DNA of 64,000 nucleotides, from positions 107,516-171,515 of the forward strand of contig JAJYVS010000001.1 of the NCBI GenBank assembly GCA_021791895.1, in the 5' to 3' direction. Position numbers and translations under genes: made by a program. Shown piece after piece: positions 14,960-23,601 of this stretch. This DNA comes from Actinomycetes bacterium. GTDB lineage: Bacteria > Actinomycetota > Acidimicrobiia > Acidimicrobiales > RAAP-2. The notes under the pieces are model-generated. The model saw only the letters and a list, made by a program, of their open reading frames with translations. It did no database searches and was not told where the DNA came from. Every line of letters begins with the position of its first letter. The stretch's first letter is position 1.

Positions 14960-17115
14960 GAGTCCGGCGCCGGACCCTCGGTCGGGAAGCGGGGGTACTG
15001 GTGCTCTCCGGTGCAGTGGCCCTCGACTCGCAGGTCCCCGCGCGACCGAGCAGCTTCGCGTGGAGGGACCGGCAACAACCAGGAGATGACAGCGTCGCCG
15101 CACGGCATTGCCTCGAGCCTCGCAAGCTCCGTCGTATCCGCCCGCTCGACGCGCAGAAAAGTGAGCACCTCGCGAGGTCCTCGGGGCTGGGGATCGTCGC
15201 GACCTCGAGCCTCCTGCTGCTGGTGTTTGCGGGGTGGGCGTCGCCCCTCGCCATCAGCGCCGAACCAGCCCACCTCCCACTGCGACACCGCCGAGAGCTC
15301 GGCGCAACCAGGTTCGAGGTCGCCCCCCTCCCTTCGCGCGGCTTGAAGATGTCCGGCACTGCGTCCGGCTTCCGCGCTGGGTCACCCGGTGCCCGGTGCC
15401 CCAATGACACTCGACCTCCGAGCCTCCGCCGTGACCATCGGGGCCGACAGGACTCCCCAAGGGGTCGGCCGGAGCGCCGGGTCGGAGAACCAGCCGGTCG
15501 AACCAACACCCAGCAGGGCTCTCGAATCGTGTTGGCCAACGTCGGCGGCGGCTTCGGCGGTGACGTCGCGACGCTCGGTTTCATCTCCCTCGGCGTTCTC
15601 GCCCTGGGTCGGAAGCAGTGGCAGAGACGCCCGCTGCGGCCGCCCAGACCGAAGGTCCCCCGGCGCGGCGCGATACCTCCGACCCCTGCGGCAGCGTCGG
15701 AGCTTCCGCGCTCCCTTCCGCTCACCTCGATCCTCGGGGTCCTCGGGGTCCTGGACACCTACGACGCCCTTGCCGGGGCCTTGCCCGTCACACTCGTCAG
15801 ATCCGGGCCCGACGATCTGGAGTTCGTGCTCTCGGCGCCGATCGACCGCGCACCGACCTGGTGCACAAGGATGAACGGCGGAAAGTCGATCCTCGTTACC
15901 ATGTCGGTCATCGAGCCGCTGGTCCGGCAAATCCCTCCTTCGCCCGGTCCCCTCATCCTTCCGTTGGGTCACGAAAGCCGGGGCTGGTGGGCGGCGATCG
16001 TCAACCCCGGCGCATCCATCGCCCTGCTCGGCTCGCAGGCGTCCGAGCTGTTTGCCGAGCTCGACAACGTCGCCCGACATTCACCTGCACCGGATCGCAT
16101 CCGACTGGTGACCGCTGACGGCACGGTCCGAGTGGAGTGGTCAGAGGTGAACGGTCTTCGGGCTGCGACAGTCACGAGCCTTGCGACCGAAGAGACGGAC
16201 ATGGTCATCGTCTCGGATCGTCGGGGCCTGACCGTCCACCCCTACGGTCTGGTCCTACGAAAGGAGTTGCCGCCGCCATGTCCCACGCTGGAGCCGTCTT
16301 CTCGGCCGAGTGATCCGTCGTCGTCCCCCCGGCTGTCAGGTGCCGGTCTCACCCCCGGTGACCTCGAAGTGCGACTGCTCACGGTGGTCCCCAGGCTGGA
16401 CGGGTTGCGCTCGGCGTTGCCGGCCAACCGGGCCCGACGGGCGATCGAGCTGATCGCCTACCTGGCGATCCACCACCCGGACCCGATCAGCAGCGACCGT
16501 CTCCGGACGAGGGTGCTCGGGAGCCCTGAGACCGATGCCGCTGCCAAGACGCTGTTCAATACGGTCGGGGCAGCCAGAAAGGCCCTCGGCCTGGGCCCCG
16601 ACGGGCAGCCCTACCTGCCCAACGCCTCGCGCCACGGGCACTACACCCTGTCGGCACTGGTCACGGTGGATGTGGTCCGCGCTGCGCAGATGTTCAGGCT
16701 GGCGAAGGCAGCGGAGTCGCCCGACGAGTCCCTGGCCCTCTACCGCGCCGCGTTCGCGTTGTCAGAGGGAGAGCCCTTCGCCGGCTCGCTGGCCGGCTAC
16801 GCCTGGTGGCGCTCGGAGGGCCACGAGGCTCGCTTCAACGCGCTGAGCGTCGAGGCCGCCGGGAGGGCCGTGCGACTGGCGATCGAACAGGGCCTGCTCG
16901 ACCTGGCCTCCTGGATCCTGGACCAGGCCCGGTTGGTCGAATCGTTCAGCGAGGTCCTCAGCCGCGCCGCCATGGCCATCGCCGCGGCCTCGGGCGACCA
17001 GGCGTGGCTCCGACGGGAGTGGGACGACTGCCGTCGTCGGGTGCGCGAGCTGGACCCGAACGGCTCGCTATCGGTGGAGACCGAGAACCTCTTTCGCCGG
17101 TTGAGCCGCCCTTAG
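14956..17115 (+). CDS. Membrane protein with C-terminal SARP/BTAD regulatory domain
   Basis: In this reading the protein has 719 residues. The C-terminal 250 residues are secure: a winged-helix part (RRAIELIAYLAIHHPDPISS, then LFNTVGAARKALGLG) and a bacterial transcriptional activator domain of TPR-like helices (LALYRAAFALSEGEPFAGSL). Hydrophobic segments lie near 76-101 (GIVATSSLLLLVFAGWA) and 197-213 (TLGFISLGVLALG), so the DNA-binding part would be membrane-tethered. TTG 14956 overlaps the preceding stop. Residues 105-190 look poorly coding, so a frameshift or a later start (GTG 15529, 528 residues) is possible. The operon with a sigma-like gene supports a regulatory role. Confidence 0.65.
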   Translation: MRVRRRTLGREAGVLVLSGAVALDSQVPARPSSFAWRDRQQPGDDSVAARHCLEPRKLRRIRPLDAQKSEHLARSSGLGIVATSSLLLLVFAGWASPLAISAEPAHLPLRHRRELGATRFEVAPLPSRGLKMSGTASGFRAGSPGARCPNDTRPPSLRRDHRGRQDSPRGRPERRVGEPAGRTNTQQGSRIVLANVGGGFGGDVATLGFISLGVLALGRKQWQRRPLRPPRPKVPRRGAIPPTPAAASELPRSLPLTSILGVLGVLDTYDALAGALPVTLVRSGPDDLEFVLSAPIDRAPTWCTRMNGGKSILVTMSVIEPLVRQIPPSPGPLILPLGHESRGWWAAIVNPGASIALLGSQASELFAELDNVARHSPAPDRIRLVTADGTVRVEWSEVNGLRAATVTSLATEETDMVIVSDRRGLTVHPYGLVLRKELPPPCPTLEPSSRPSDPSSSPRLSGAGLTPGDLEVRLLTVVPRLDGLRSALPANRARRAIELIAYLAIHHPDPISSDRLRTRVLGSPETDAAAKTLFNTVGAARKALGLGPDGQPYLPNASRHGHYTLSALVTVDVVRAAQMFRLAKAAESPDESLALYRAAFALSEGEPFAGSLAGYAWWRSEGHEARFNALSVEAAGRAVRLAIEQGLLDLASWILDQARLVESFSEVLSRAAMAIAAASGDQAWLRREWDDCRRRVRELDPNGSLSVETENLFRRLSRP

Positions 17116-17124
17116 ACGGACGAC

Positions 17125-18282
17125 TCAGGCAAGCTTGGCCGCGATCGACGCCGCCCCCTGGAGGATCGTGCCGTCGGCTCCGAGCGACACGAACTTCCTG
17201 GGCGTCAGCGACAAGGCCTCCTCGAGGAGGTCGTCCAGCTGGGAAGCGAAGGAGATCTGCGGATCGATCCAGAGGTACCGGGCGAGCGAGCCCGGGATCG
17301 TGTTCACCTCGTTGACCCAGACGTTCGTACCGTCGGAGAGAAAGTCCAGCCTGGCGGTGCCCGTGACGCCGCACAGTCGGGACACCTCCACCGCCGCCCG
17401 TCGGATCTCTTCCTCGAGGGCGGGATCGACCCGCGCCGGGAGCTCACGCGCCGCACCGGCCATCCCCTCGCCTCCGGCGTACTTGTCCTCATAGCCGAGG
17501 ATCTCTGGGTCGGTACCCGTACGCAGGGGGCGCTCGATCGCCGAGAGCCGGAGCTCGGGGTAGGTGCGGGCGGCGAGCTGCAGGTCGAACAGCTCCTGAC
17601 GGTAGGGCTCGATGACGGCTCCCTGCGCCAGGTGCACACTGGCACCCAGCACCGAGCGGGCCGCCGCGAGGTCAGCAACCACTTCGATCCCGATCGACGA
17701 TCCGCCGAAGCGGGGCTTGACGATGAACGGGGGTCCGAACCCGACATCGGAGGTGGTCGCCTCGAGGAGCCGCCTCGGCAGGACGGGCAGGCCCGACTCG
17801 GCCATCACCGCCCCGAAGGCGAGCTTGTCCATCCCGAGCGCCGCACCGGCCACCGACGGGCCGCTATGCGCGACCCCGGCAAGGTCGAGCGCCGCCTGCA
17901 ACGACCCGTCCTCGCCGGGACCGCCGTGGCAGCACACCAGGGCCACGTCGACCTGCAGCTGGCGGGTCCGCAGGCCGCGGCCCGCCGATTGGAAGCCACC
18001 GTCGGGACCGAGCACGAAACGGACCGGCGAGGCCCCCTTCGGGGGGCCGTCGGTGAAGTCCTTCCCCTCGAGGCCCGGGTCGACCTCGAACCAGCTGCCG
18101 GCCTTGGTCCAGTACAGGCCGTGGACCTCGCGCCCCGACTCGACGAGGCAGCGCGATGCCTGGAGACCGGTCAGGATGCTGACGTCGTGCTCCGGCGACG
18201 GCCCCCCGAAGATCACCCCCACCTCGACCAAGCCCGTGCCTCCGATCGCCGGTACCCGGCCACGAGCCGGGTCGGCCGTCAA
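17125..18282 (-). CDS. ddl: D-alanine--D-alanine ligase
   Basis: This 385-residue ATP-grasp enzyme joins two D-Ala for peptidoglycan synthesis. Family marks are VGVIFGGPSPEHDVSILTG at the N-terminus, CCHGGPGEDGSLQAALDLAG, the ATP-binding PPFIVKPRFGGSSIGIEVV, and the metal/ligand-binding NEVNTIPGSLARYLW. The TTG at 18282 overlaps the TGA of the upstream MurF-like gene (TTGA), giving direct coupling of D-Ala-D-Ala synthesis with its ligation to the muropeptide. D-Ala-D-Lac ligases share the fold, so specificity is assumed from context. Confidence 0.9.
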   Translation of the reverse strand: MTADPARGRVPAIGGTGLVEVGVIFGGPSPEHDVSILTGLQASRCLVESGREVHGLYWTKAGSWFEVDPGLEGKDFTDGPPKGASPVRFVLGPDGGFQSAGRGLRTRQLQVDVALVCCHGGPGEDGSLQAALDLAGVAHSGPSVAGAALGMDKLAFGAVMAESGLPVLPRRLLEATTSDVGFGPPFIVKPRFGGSSIGIEVVADLAAARSVLGASVHLAQGAVIEPYRQELFDLQLAARTYPELRLSAIERPLRTGTDPEILGYEDKYAGGEGMAGAARELPARVDPALEEEIRRAAVEVSRLCGVTGTARLDFLSDGTNVWVNEVNTIPGSLARYLWIDPQISFASQLDDLLEEALSLTPRKFVSLGADGTILQGAASIAAKLA

Positions 18283-19820
18283 GGGTAGTGGTCGGGGAGG
18301 TCGTTCTCGTACAGGACCGCGTCGCCGGTCTCCAGGTGCTCACGGACCCAGCGGACGGCGTCCTCCCTCGTCCGCACCCTGATCGCCCCATGGTCACCGG
18401 CCCCCTCCACGAGCGCGTCCCGGTTCACCCGGCCCACGACGACGAGGGAATTCCCCGTCCCGACCGCCGCCCCCGCGAACTTGGCGTTCTCCTCGAATTG
18501 GCGCGGGCCCAGCTCGATCATGCCGGGGGTCACCACGACACGCCGACCCTGGGTCGTCGAGGCGTCGAGGACGCCGAGGGCCGCACTCGCACCTGCCGGG
18601 TTGGAGTTGAAGGTGTCGTCGATCACGAGCACGCCGCTCGGCGCCGTGGCGATCGCCACGCGGTGGGCGACGGTCGGGAGACCGCCGAGCCGCGCCCGCA
18701 GCTGCTCGCGGGGGACACCCAGCGCGACGGCGACGGCGAGGGCACACGCCAGGTTGGTCGGGTGCACGCCCCGCCCGGGGGTGGTCGCGGGGCCGAGGGG
18801 GTCGCCCTCGACCACGACCTCGAGGCCGTCGGCCCCGGAGCCGACGAAGACGTCGGCCGAGCGGTCCAGGGTCGAGCACCCGAGAACCCGCGGTGGTCGC
18901 TCCCGGTCCCTGAGCACCGCGGCCAGCTTGGCCAGGCGACCGTCGTCGACGTTGAGGACCACGATCGGGGCGTCCCGGACGATCTCGGACTTGGCTTCCA
19001 AGATGGCGTCCTCGGACCCGAACCGCTCCAGGTGGACCGGACCGATCGCGGTGATCACCGCGATCTCCGGCGGGCACCACCGGCACAGCTCCGCGATCTC
19101 ACCTTTCCCGTAGGTCCCCATCTCGGCCACGAACACCTCGGTCCCCTCCCCGAGCTGCTCGTTCACCGCCCGGGCCAGCCCGGCACGGTTGTTGAACGAG
19201 GCCGGACTCGCGACCACCCGGCGGCTCCCCCCCAGGAGGTGGGCGACGTAGTTCTTGGTCGAGGTCTTCCCGTACGAGCCGGTGATGCCGACGATCGTCG
19301 GGTGCACCTCCCGCAGACGGAGGGCGGCCCGGGCGACGTGGCGGGATGCGAGCCGGCGTTCGAGCGGGTGGGTGAGCACGCAGGCGAGGTCGACGAGCAC
19401 CGGAGCGGCGACGACGCCGAGCGCGGACCAGAAGGCGAGCCGGTCGGTGGCCGCGCCGAGGGCGACGACGCCGCCCTCGAGGACGATCCAGGTCGAGGCG
19501 AGGGTGCGGAGGCGCCTGGTCAGGCCGAGAGGCGAGGTCCGGCCACGGACCGAGAGGCCGAGGGGGCCGAGCGCGATGGCGACCGCCGATCCCAGGCCCA
19601 CGAGCGGGAACCGCCACGACAGCCCGGTGCACACCACGGCAGCGAGGAGGAACGGGATGTTCTCGCGCAGGCCCAGCCACCAACGGCCGGCGAACCGGGA
19701 GGCCGCGCCCCCCAGGTAGTGCTCTCGCTGCGCGACCCGCAGCCAGCGCGCTCCGGTCGGCACGAGGCCGGCCCAGCAACTGGCCGATGCCGCCCATTCG
19801 GCCGGGGTGGGGAGGTTCAC
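18279..19820 (-). CDS. MurF-like Mur ligase with N-terminal membrane region
   Basis: This 513-residue Mur ligase has the P-loop VGITGSYGKTSTKNYV (about residues 177-192), the central-domain AITAIGPVHLERFGS and the C-terminal domain IDDTFNSNPAGASAALGVL typical of MurF. Such enzymes add D-Ala-D-Ala to UDP-MurNAc-tripeptide. Instead of the soluble MurF N-terminal domain, the first 150 residues hold several hydrophobic segments (FLLAAVVCTGLS, LVGLGSAVAIALGPLGL, FWSALGVVAAPVLVDLACVL), so it is probably membrane-bound. GTG 19820 overlaps the upstream hydrolase stop (GTGA) and its stop overlaps ddl. It could be the only MurF or a specialised paralogue. Confidence 0.82.
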   Translation of the reverse strand: MNLPTPAEWAASASCWAGLVPTGARWLRVAQREHYLGGAASRFAGRWWLGLRENIPFLLAAVVCTGLSWRFPLVGLGSAVAIALGPLGLSVRGRTSPLGLTRRLRTLASTWIVLEGGVVALGAATDRLAFWSALGVVAAPVLVDLACVLTHPLERRLASRHVARAALRLREVHPTIVGITGSYGKTSTKNYVAHLLGGSRRVVASPASFNNRAGLARAVNEQLGEGTEVFVAEMGTYGKGEIAELCRWCPPEIAVITAIGPVHLERFGSEDAILEAKSEIVRDAPIVVLNVDDGRLAKLAAVLRDRERPPRVLGCSTLDRSADVFVGSGADGLEVVVEGDPLGPATTPGRGVHPTNLACALAVAVALGVPREQLRARLGGLPTVAHRVAIATAPSGVLVIDDTFNSNPAGASAALGVLDASTTQGRRVVVTPGMIELGPRQFEENAKFAGAAVGTGNSLVVVGRVNRDALVEGAGDHGAIRVRTREDAVRWVREHLETGDAVLYENDLPDHYP

Positions 19821-20587
19821 GGCGTCGAGGGCGGTTGGCCCGCCGCGAGTCGGTCCAAAACGGCCGAACGCAGCGCCTCGGGTGCAACCAGGGGGACCAT
19901 GTGCCCGACGCCGGCAAGCACGGTCACCCGGGCCTGTGCCCCGAGCCGGTCCGCCACGCTCGAGGCGACGCCGACCGGAGCGACCTCGTCCAGCTCCCCC
20001 CAGACGAGGTCGACGGGGCAGCGAACTGCACCGAGCGTCGCCTCGTAGCGCTCGTTGACCACCTTCACGAGCACGTCGCGCACGACGCCCTCCGCGGCCC
20101 GGTAGTCGGCCGATCCGAACCGGTGGCGCAACTCCTCCATCTTCGCCGCCGACACCAACCCAAAACCCGCCAGTCGACGGGCCACGCGGAACCCGAGGGC
20201 GGGTCGCGGTGGACGCCGGGTGCGCAGGAGCGGCACCCCGGTGAGCACGAGCCCCCCGACCAGCTCGGGCCTCAGCGCCGCGAGCTCGACCCCGACCCGT
20301 CCGCCGAAGGAGTGCCCGAGCACGACGATCGGCGTCGCCATCTCGTCGAGCACCTCGGCCACCAACTCGGCGTACTGCCTGCTGCCCCAGGCCTCCGGGG
20401 GCGGGGGCGCCGCGCCGAACCCGGGCAGGTCGAGGGCGATCGAGTCGAGTGCCTCGCCCTCGCTCGGCGCGAGGACCCGGGCGAAGTCCCGGTGGGTCCG
20501 AGCCCAACCGTGCAGGGCGAGGACCGAGGGTGCCGCCGTGCCCGCCCGCTCCCCCAGGAGCCGGCCCTCGGCAAAGGAGCCGAGCAC
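19817..20587 (-). CDS. Alpha/beta hydrolase
   Basis: This protein of about 256 residues has the alpha/beta-hydrolase core: oxyanion region SVLALHGWARTHRDF, strand IALDLPGFGAAPPP, nucleophile elbow VVLGHSFGGRVG (Ser in G-H-S-F-G), acid region LVWGELDEVAPV and catalytic His in LAGVGHMVPL. The substrate is unknown. It is the first gene of an overlapping unit with murF-like and ddl, so a role in envelope metabolism is possible. GTG 20587 is the start adopted; GTG 20638 would add 17 residues. Confidence 0.82.
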   Translation of the reverse strand: MLGSFAEGRLLGERAGTAAPSVLALHGWARTHRDFARVLAPSEGEALDSIALDLPGFGAAPPPPEAWGSRQYAELVAEVLDEMATPIVVLGHSFGGRVGVELAALRPELVGGLVLTGVPLLRTRRPPRPALGFRVARRLAGFGLVSAAKMEELRHRFGSADYRAAEGVVRDVLVKVVNERYEATLGAVRCPVDLVWGELDEVAPVGVASSVADRLGAQARVTVLAGVGHMVPLVAPEALRSAVLDRLAAGQPPSTP

Positions 20588-20809
20588 CTCAGGCCCCCGG
20601 ACCCGCGTCGGCTCGGAGCACCGAGTTCTGGTGAACACCCGAGGGGGTTCCCGATCGGGCGCGTTGGCGCAAAAGGTCCATCCGGACAACCTCGTCGGCC
20701 ACCCTACCCAGGCGCGCTGCCCTCTCCGGGTGACGCCACGGCCGACCGGCCCGGAGGGCCCGGCCCATCCCCCCGGCCTGTCCCAGCCACTCGGTACCGT
20801 GGGCCGGCG

Positions 20810-22393
20810 ATGGCACCTGGCGCGAGCCCGCCCCCGCCGATACCGGCCATGACCGCCGGCCAACGAGAGGCGGTGCTCGCCGGCGATCCGGTGATCTGCG
20901 TGCTGGCGGGCGCCGGAGCCGGGAAGACCGGCGTCTTGACCGCCCGGGTCGCGCGGCGGCATGCGGATGGGACCGCTCGGGCCGACCGGACCCTCGTCTG
21001 CACGTTCAGCCGCAGGGCCGCCGACGAGCTGTGGGTCCGGCTGGTCCGGCTCGGGGTCCGCGGCACCACGGTCGGGACCATCCACCGGGTCGCCCTCCGG
21101 ATCCTCGTCGAGTGGCGCCAAGGTCGCCACGCTCCGGCGCCCAGCGTCCTCGGACGTCGCGTGGCGCTCGTCGAGGGGGTGCTCTCGACCCGTCAGCCGC
21201 TGCCGGTGACCTCCGGCCAGCTGGAGGCGGAAATCGGATGGGCGAAGGCGAGGATGGTCGGCCCCGAGGAGTATGAGGCTGCGGCGGAGCGCGCCGGGCG
21301 CTCGCTCAGGATCCCGGCCGGGCTCACCGCCGAGCTCTTCGCCCGCTACGAGGCCGAACGGCGACGACGGTCCCTCCTGGACCTCGACGACCTCCTCGAG
21401 GAGAGCGCCCTGGTCATGGAACACGAGGTCTTTGCCGAGGCCACACGGTGGCGGCTGCGCCACGTGCTCGTCGACGAGATGCAGGACGTCAACCCGGCCC
21501 AGTTCCGACTCCTGCAGGCGATCGTCGGGCCCGAACCCGACCTCATGGTGGTGGGCGACCCGAGCCAGTCCGTGTACGGCTGGAACGGGGCCGATCCGGG
21601 CCTCCTCGAGGCGCTGCCCAGCCTCTTCGAACGGGTACGGGTGATCCGCCTCGACGACAACCACCGCTCGACGCCGGCCATCGTCCGGCTCGCCGCGGCG
21701 GCCCTCGGAAGGCGGTTGGACGCGATCCGCTGCAGCCGGTCCGAAGGGCCGGTGCCGCTCCTCACGGCCCACGAGAGCGACGACGAGGAGGCCGCATGGG
21801 TGGCCCGCGAGGCCTGGCGGGCCCACCGACCCGGGCGGCGCTGGTCGCAGATGGCCGTGTTGGCCAGGACGAACGCCCAGCTCGAGACATTCGTTCGGGC
21901 GTTCTCGGCCCAGCGGATCCCGGTGCGCCTGGCGGGGGCCGAGCTCGGCCCGGCGAGCGACCTCGGCGCCGTTCGCCGGGACGCCACGATCCACGTCGAG
22001 GCGGAACGACGCCAGGGACCGGTCGACGACGATCCCGACGCCGTCGTGCTCAGCACCTTCCACCGCTCGAAGGGCCTCCAATGGCCGTGCGTCTTCGTAA
22101 TCGGACTCTGCGAGGGGCTGGTGCCCATCCGTTCCGCCCGGTCCGCCGCCGCGCTCGCCGAGGAACGTCGGCTGCTCTACGTCGCCATGACCAGGGCCGA
22201 GGACCGGCTCTGGTGCAGCTGGTCCTCGACGTCAGGGCCCGGGGCGCCGGCCCGGTCCGCCTCTCGTTGGCTCGACGAGCTGGAGCAGGCCCGAACCCAG
22301 ATCGAGGAGGAACGATCTCCGGCTCCACCGCAGGCGGCCGCCTCCCATCTGGCACGCATCCGGGCTCTCGTGGCCCGGGACGGGCCCGCGTGA
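20810..22393 (+). CDS. Compact UvrD/Rep-family (SF1A) helicase
   Basis: This 527-residue helicase has all main SF1A motifs: I (LAGAGAGKTGVLTAR), II (VLVDEMQDVNPAQFRLLQ), III (MVVGDPSQSVYGWNG), IV (DDNHRSTPAIV), V (STFHRSKGLQWPCVFVIG) and VI (LLYVAMTRAEDRLW). It unwinds DNA 3' to 5' using ATP. At 527 residues it is shorter than classical UvrD (about 700): only about 40 residues separate the 2A part from motif V, so most of subdomain 2B seems absent. ATG 20810 is used; ATG 20849 is possible. It is divergent from the murF unit and convergent with xthA. Confidence 0.85.
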   Translation: MAPGASPPPPIPAMTAGQREAVLAGDPVICVLAGAGAGKTGVLTARVARRHADGTARADRTLVCTFSRRAADELWVRLVRLGVRGTTVGTIHRVALRILVEWRQGRHAPAPSVLGRRVALVEGVLSTRQPLPVTSGQLEAEIGWAKARMVGPEEYEAAAERAGRSLRIPAGLTAELFARYEAERRRRSLLDLDDLLEESALVMEHEVFAEATRWRLRHVLVDEMQDVNPAQFRLLQAIVGPEPDLMVVGDPSQSVYGWNGADPGLLEALPSLFERVRVIRLDDNHRSTPAIVRLAAAALGRRLDAIRCSRSEGPVPLLTAHESDDEEAAWVAREAWRAHRPGRRWSQMAVLARTNAQLETFVRAFSAQRIPVRLAGAELGPASDLGAVRRDATIHVEAERRQGPVDDDPDAVVLSTFHRSKGLQWPCVFVIGLCEGLVPIRSARSAAALAEERRLLYVAMTRAEDRLWCSWSSTSGPGAPARSASRWLDELEQARTQIEEERSPAPPQAAASHLARIRALVARDGPA

Positions 22394-22397
22394 GCGG

Positions 22398-23165
22398 CTA
22401 CGCGAGGTCGACCACCACCGGGGCGTGGTCCGAGGGTTTCTTGCCCTTCCTGGCGTTGCGATCGATCACCACGCCCTGGGAGCGCGCCGCCAACGAGCGG
22501 CTCGCTAGGACCAGGTCGATGCGCATGCCACGACCCTCGTGGAAGTCGCCGGCCCGGTAGTCCCACCACGAGAAGACCCCCCCCTCCTCGTGGTGTCGAC
22601 GGAAGAGGTCCTCGAGACCCCAGTCCAACAGAACGCCGAGGGCCCGACGCTCGGGCTCGCTCACGTGGGTGGCCCCCGTGAAGGCCGACGGATCCCACAC
22701 GTCGCGGTCGTCGGGGGCGATGTTGAAGTCGCCGCACACGACGACGTCCTGACCGGGGTCACAGGTCTCCTCCAAAAACGTGGCCAGCCGCCCCAGCCAG
22801 GCCAGCTTGAACCGGTACTGCTCGTGGTCCAGGGACCGCCCGTTGGGCACGTAGACCGAGTGGACCCGGACGCCGCCGCAGGTGGCCGCCACGATGCGAC
22901 AGCCGTACTCGTCCTCGGCCGAGGAGAAGCCCCGGGTGGGGTGGTCGAGGCCGACGCGGCTCAAGATCGCGACGCCGTTCCAGCGCCCGTCACCGTGGTG
23001 AGCCGAGGCATAGCCGAGGTCGGTGAAGGCCCCGACCGGGAAGGCGCCGTCGGCCTGCTTGGTCTCCTGCAGGCACAGCACGTCCGGCACGAATTCGGCG
23101 ATCCAGTCGAGCACCCGGGGCATCCGGGCAGTGAGCGAGTTCACGTTCCAGGTGGCGAGCCTCAC
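22398..23165 (-). CDS. xthA: Exodeoxyribonuclease III
   Basis: This 255-residue AP endonuclease/3' exonuclease of base-excision repair begins VRLATWNVNSLTARM. It contains CLQETKQ (catalytic Glu), NGVAILSR, VYVPNGRS, VVCGDFNIAPDD (D-x-N active site), SWWDYR, RIDLVLAS and the catalytic His in KPSDHAPVVVDL. Length is standard. GTG 23165 is 7 nt after the fabZ-like stop, so it is the last gene of the kgd transcript. Confidence 0.92.
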   Translation of the reverse strand: MRLATWNVNSLTARMPRVLDWIAEFVPDVLCLQETKQADGAFPVGAFTDLGYASAHHGDGRWNGVAILSRVGLDHPTRGFSSAEDEYGCRIVAATCGGVRVHSVYVPNGRSLDHEQYRFKLAWLGRLATFLEETCDPGQDVVVCGDFNIAPDDRDVWDPSAFTGATHVSEPERRALGVLLDWGLEDLFRRHHEEGGVFSWWDYRAGDFHEGRGMRIDLVLASRSLAARSQGVVIDRNARKGKKPSDHAPVVVDLA

Positions 23166-23172
23166 CGCTCCC

Positions 23173-23589
23173 CTACCGGTCCACCAGGACGTACAGGAGG
23201 TCCGCCTCGCACGCGGTCTCGCCGCCGACATGGGCCCGCCCGTGACCGGTGCCCGCCCGCGACGACAGCCGACCGACCGAGACCTCGAGCTCGAGGGTCT
23301 CACCGGGAAGCACCTGGCGGCGGAATCGGGCCCTGTCGATCCCCCCGAACAGGGGGAGCTTGTCCTGGTAGCGCTGGTCGGTGAGCACGGCGACCCCGCC
23401 GAGTTGGGCCAGAGCCTCGACCATGAGCACGCCGGGCAGGGTCGGACGGCCGGGGAAGTGACCGGCGAAGAAGGGCTCGTCCCCCCTCAGGTGCCAGCGG
23501 CCCACGGCCGACGTTCCCGGGGACACCGAGACCACCTCGCTCACCAACAAAAATGGCGGGCGGTGCGGCAGGACGTCGTCGGGTTTCAC
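23173..23589 (-). CDS. FabZ-type 3-hydroxyacyl-ACP dehydratase
   Basis: This 138-residue hotdog-fold protein has the FabZ active site: LPHRPPFLLVSEV near the N-terminus, then GHFPGRPTLPGVLMVEALAQ with catalytic His and Glu. It dehydrates beta-hydroxyacyl thioesters in fatty-acid or mycolate-like synthesis. GTG 23589 gives the usual short N-terminus. It lies between the NYN-S1 gene (12 nt upstream) and xthA (7 nt downstream), an unusual context for a fatty-acid gene. Confidence 0.88.
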   Translation of the reverse strand: MKPDDVLPHRPPFLLVSEVVSVSPGTSAVGRWHLRGDEPFFAGHFPGRPTLPGVLMVEALAQLGGVAVLTDQRYQDKLPLFGGIDRARFRRQVLPGETLELEVSVGRLSSRAGTGHGRAHVGGETACEADLLYVLVDR

Positions 23590-23601
23590 TGGCGCCGCAC
23601 G

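Noticed and set aside
18288..20048. Long plus-strand reading frame of 586 codons opposite murF
   Set aside because: It is the antisense image of the MurF-like and ddl genes in GC-rich DNA; the protein is Arg/Gly/Asp-rich with no family features, while the minus-strand product has full Mur ligase motifs.
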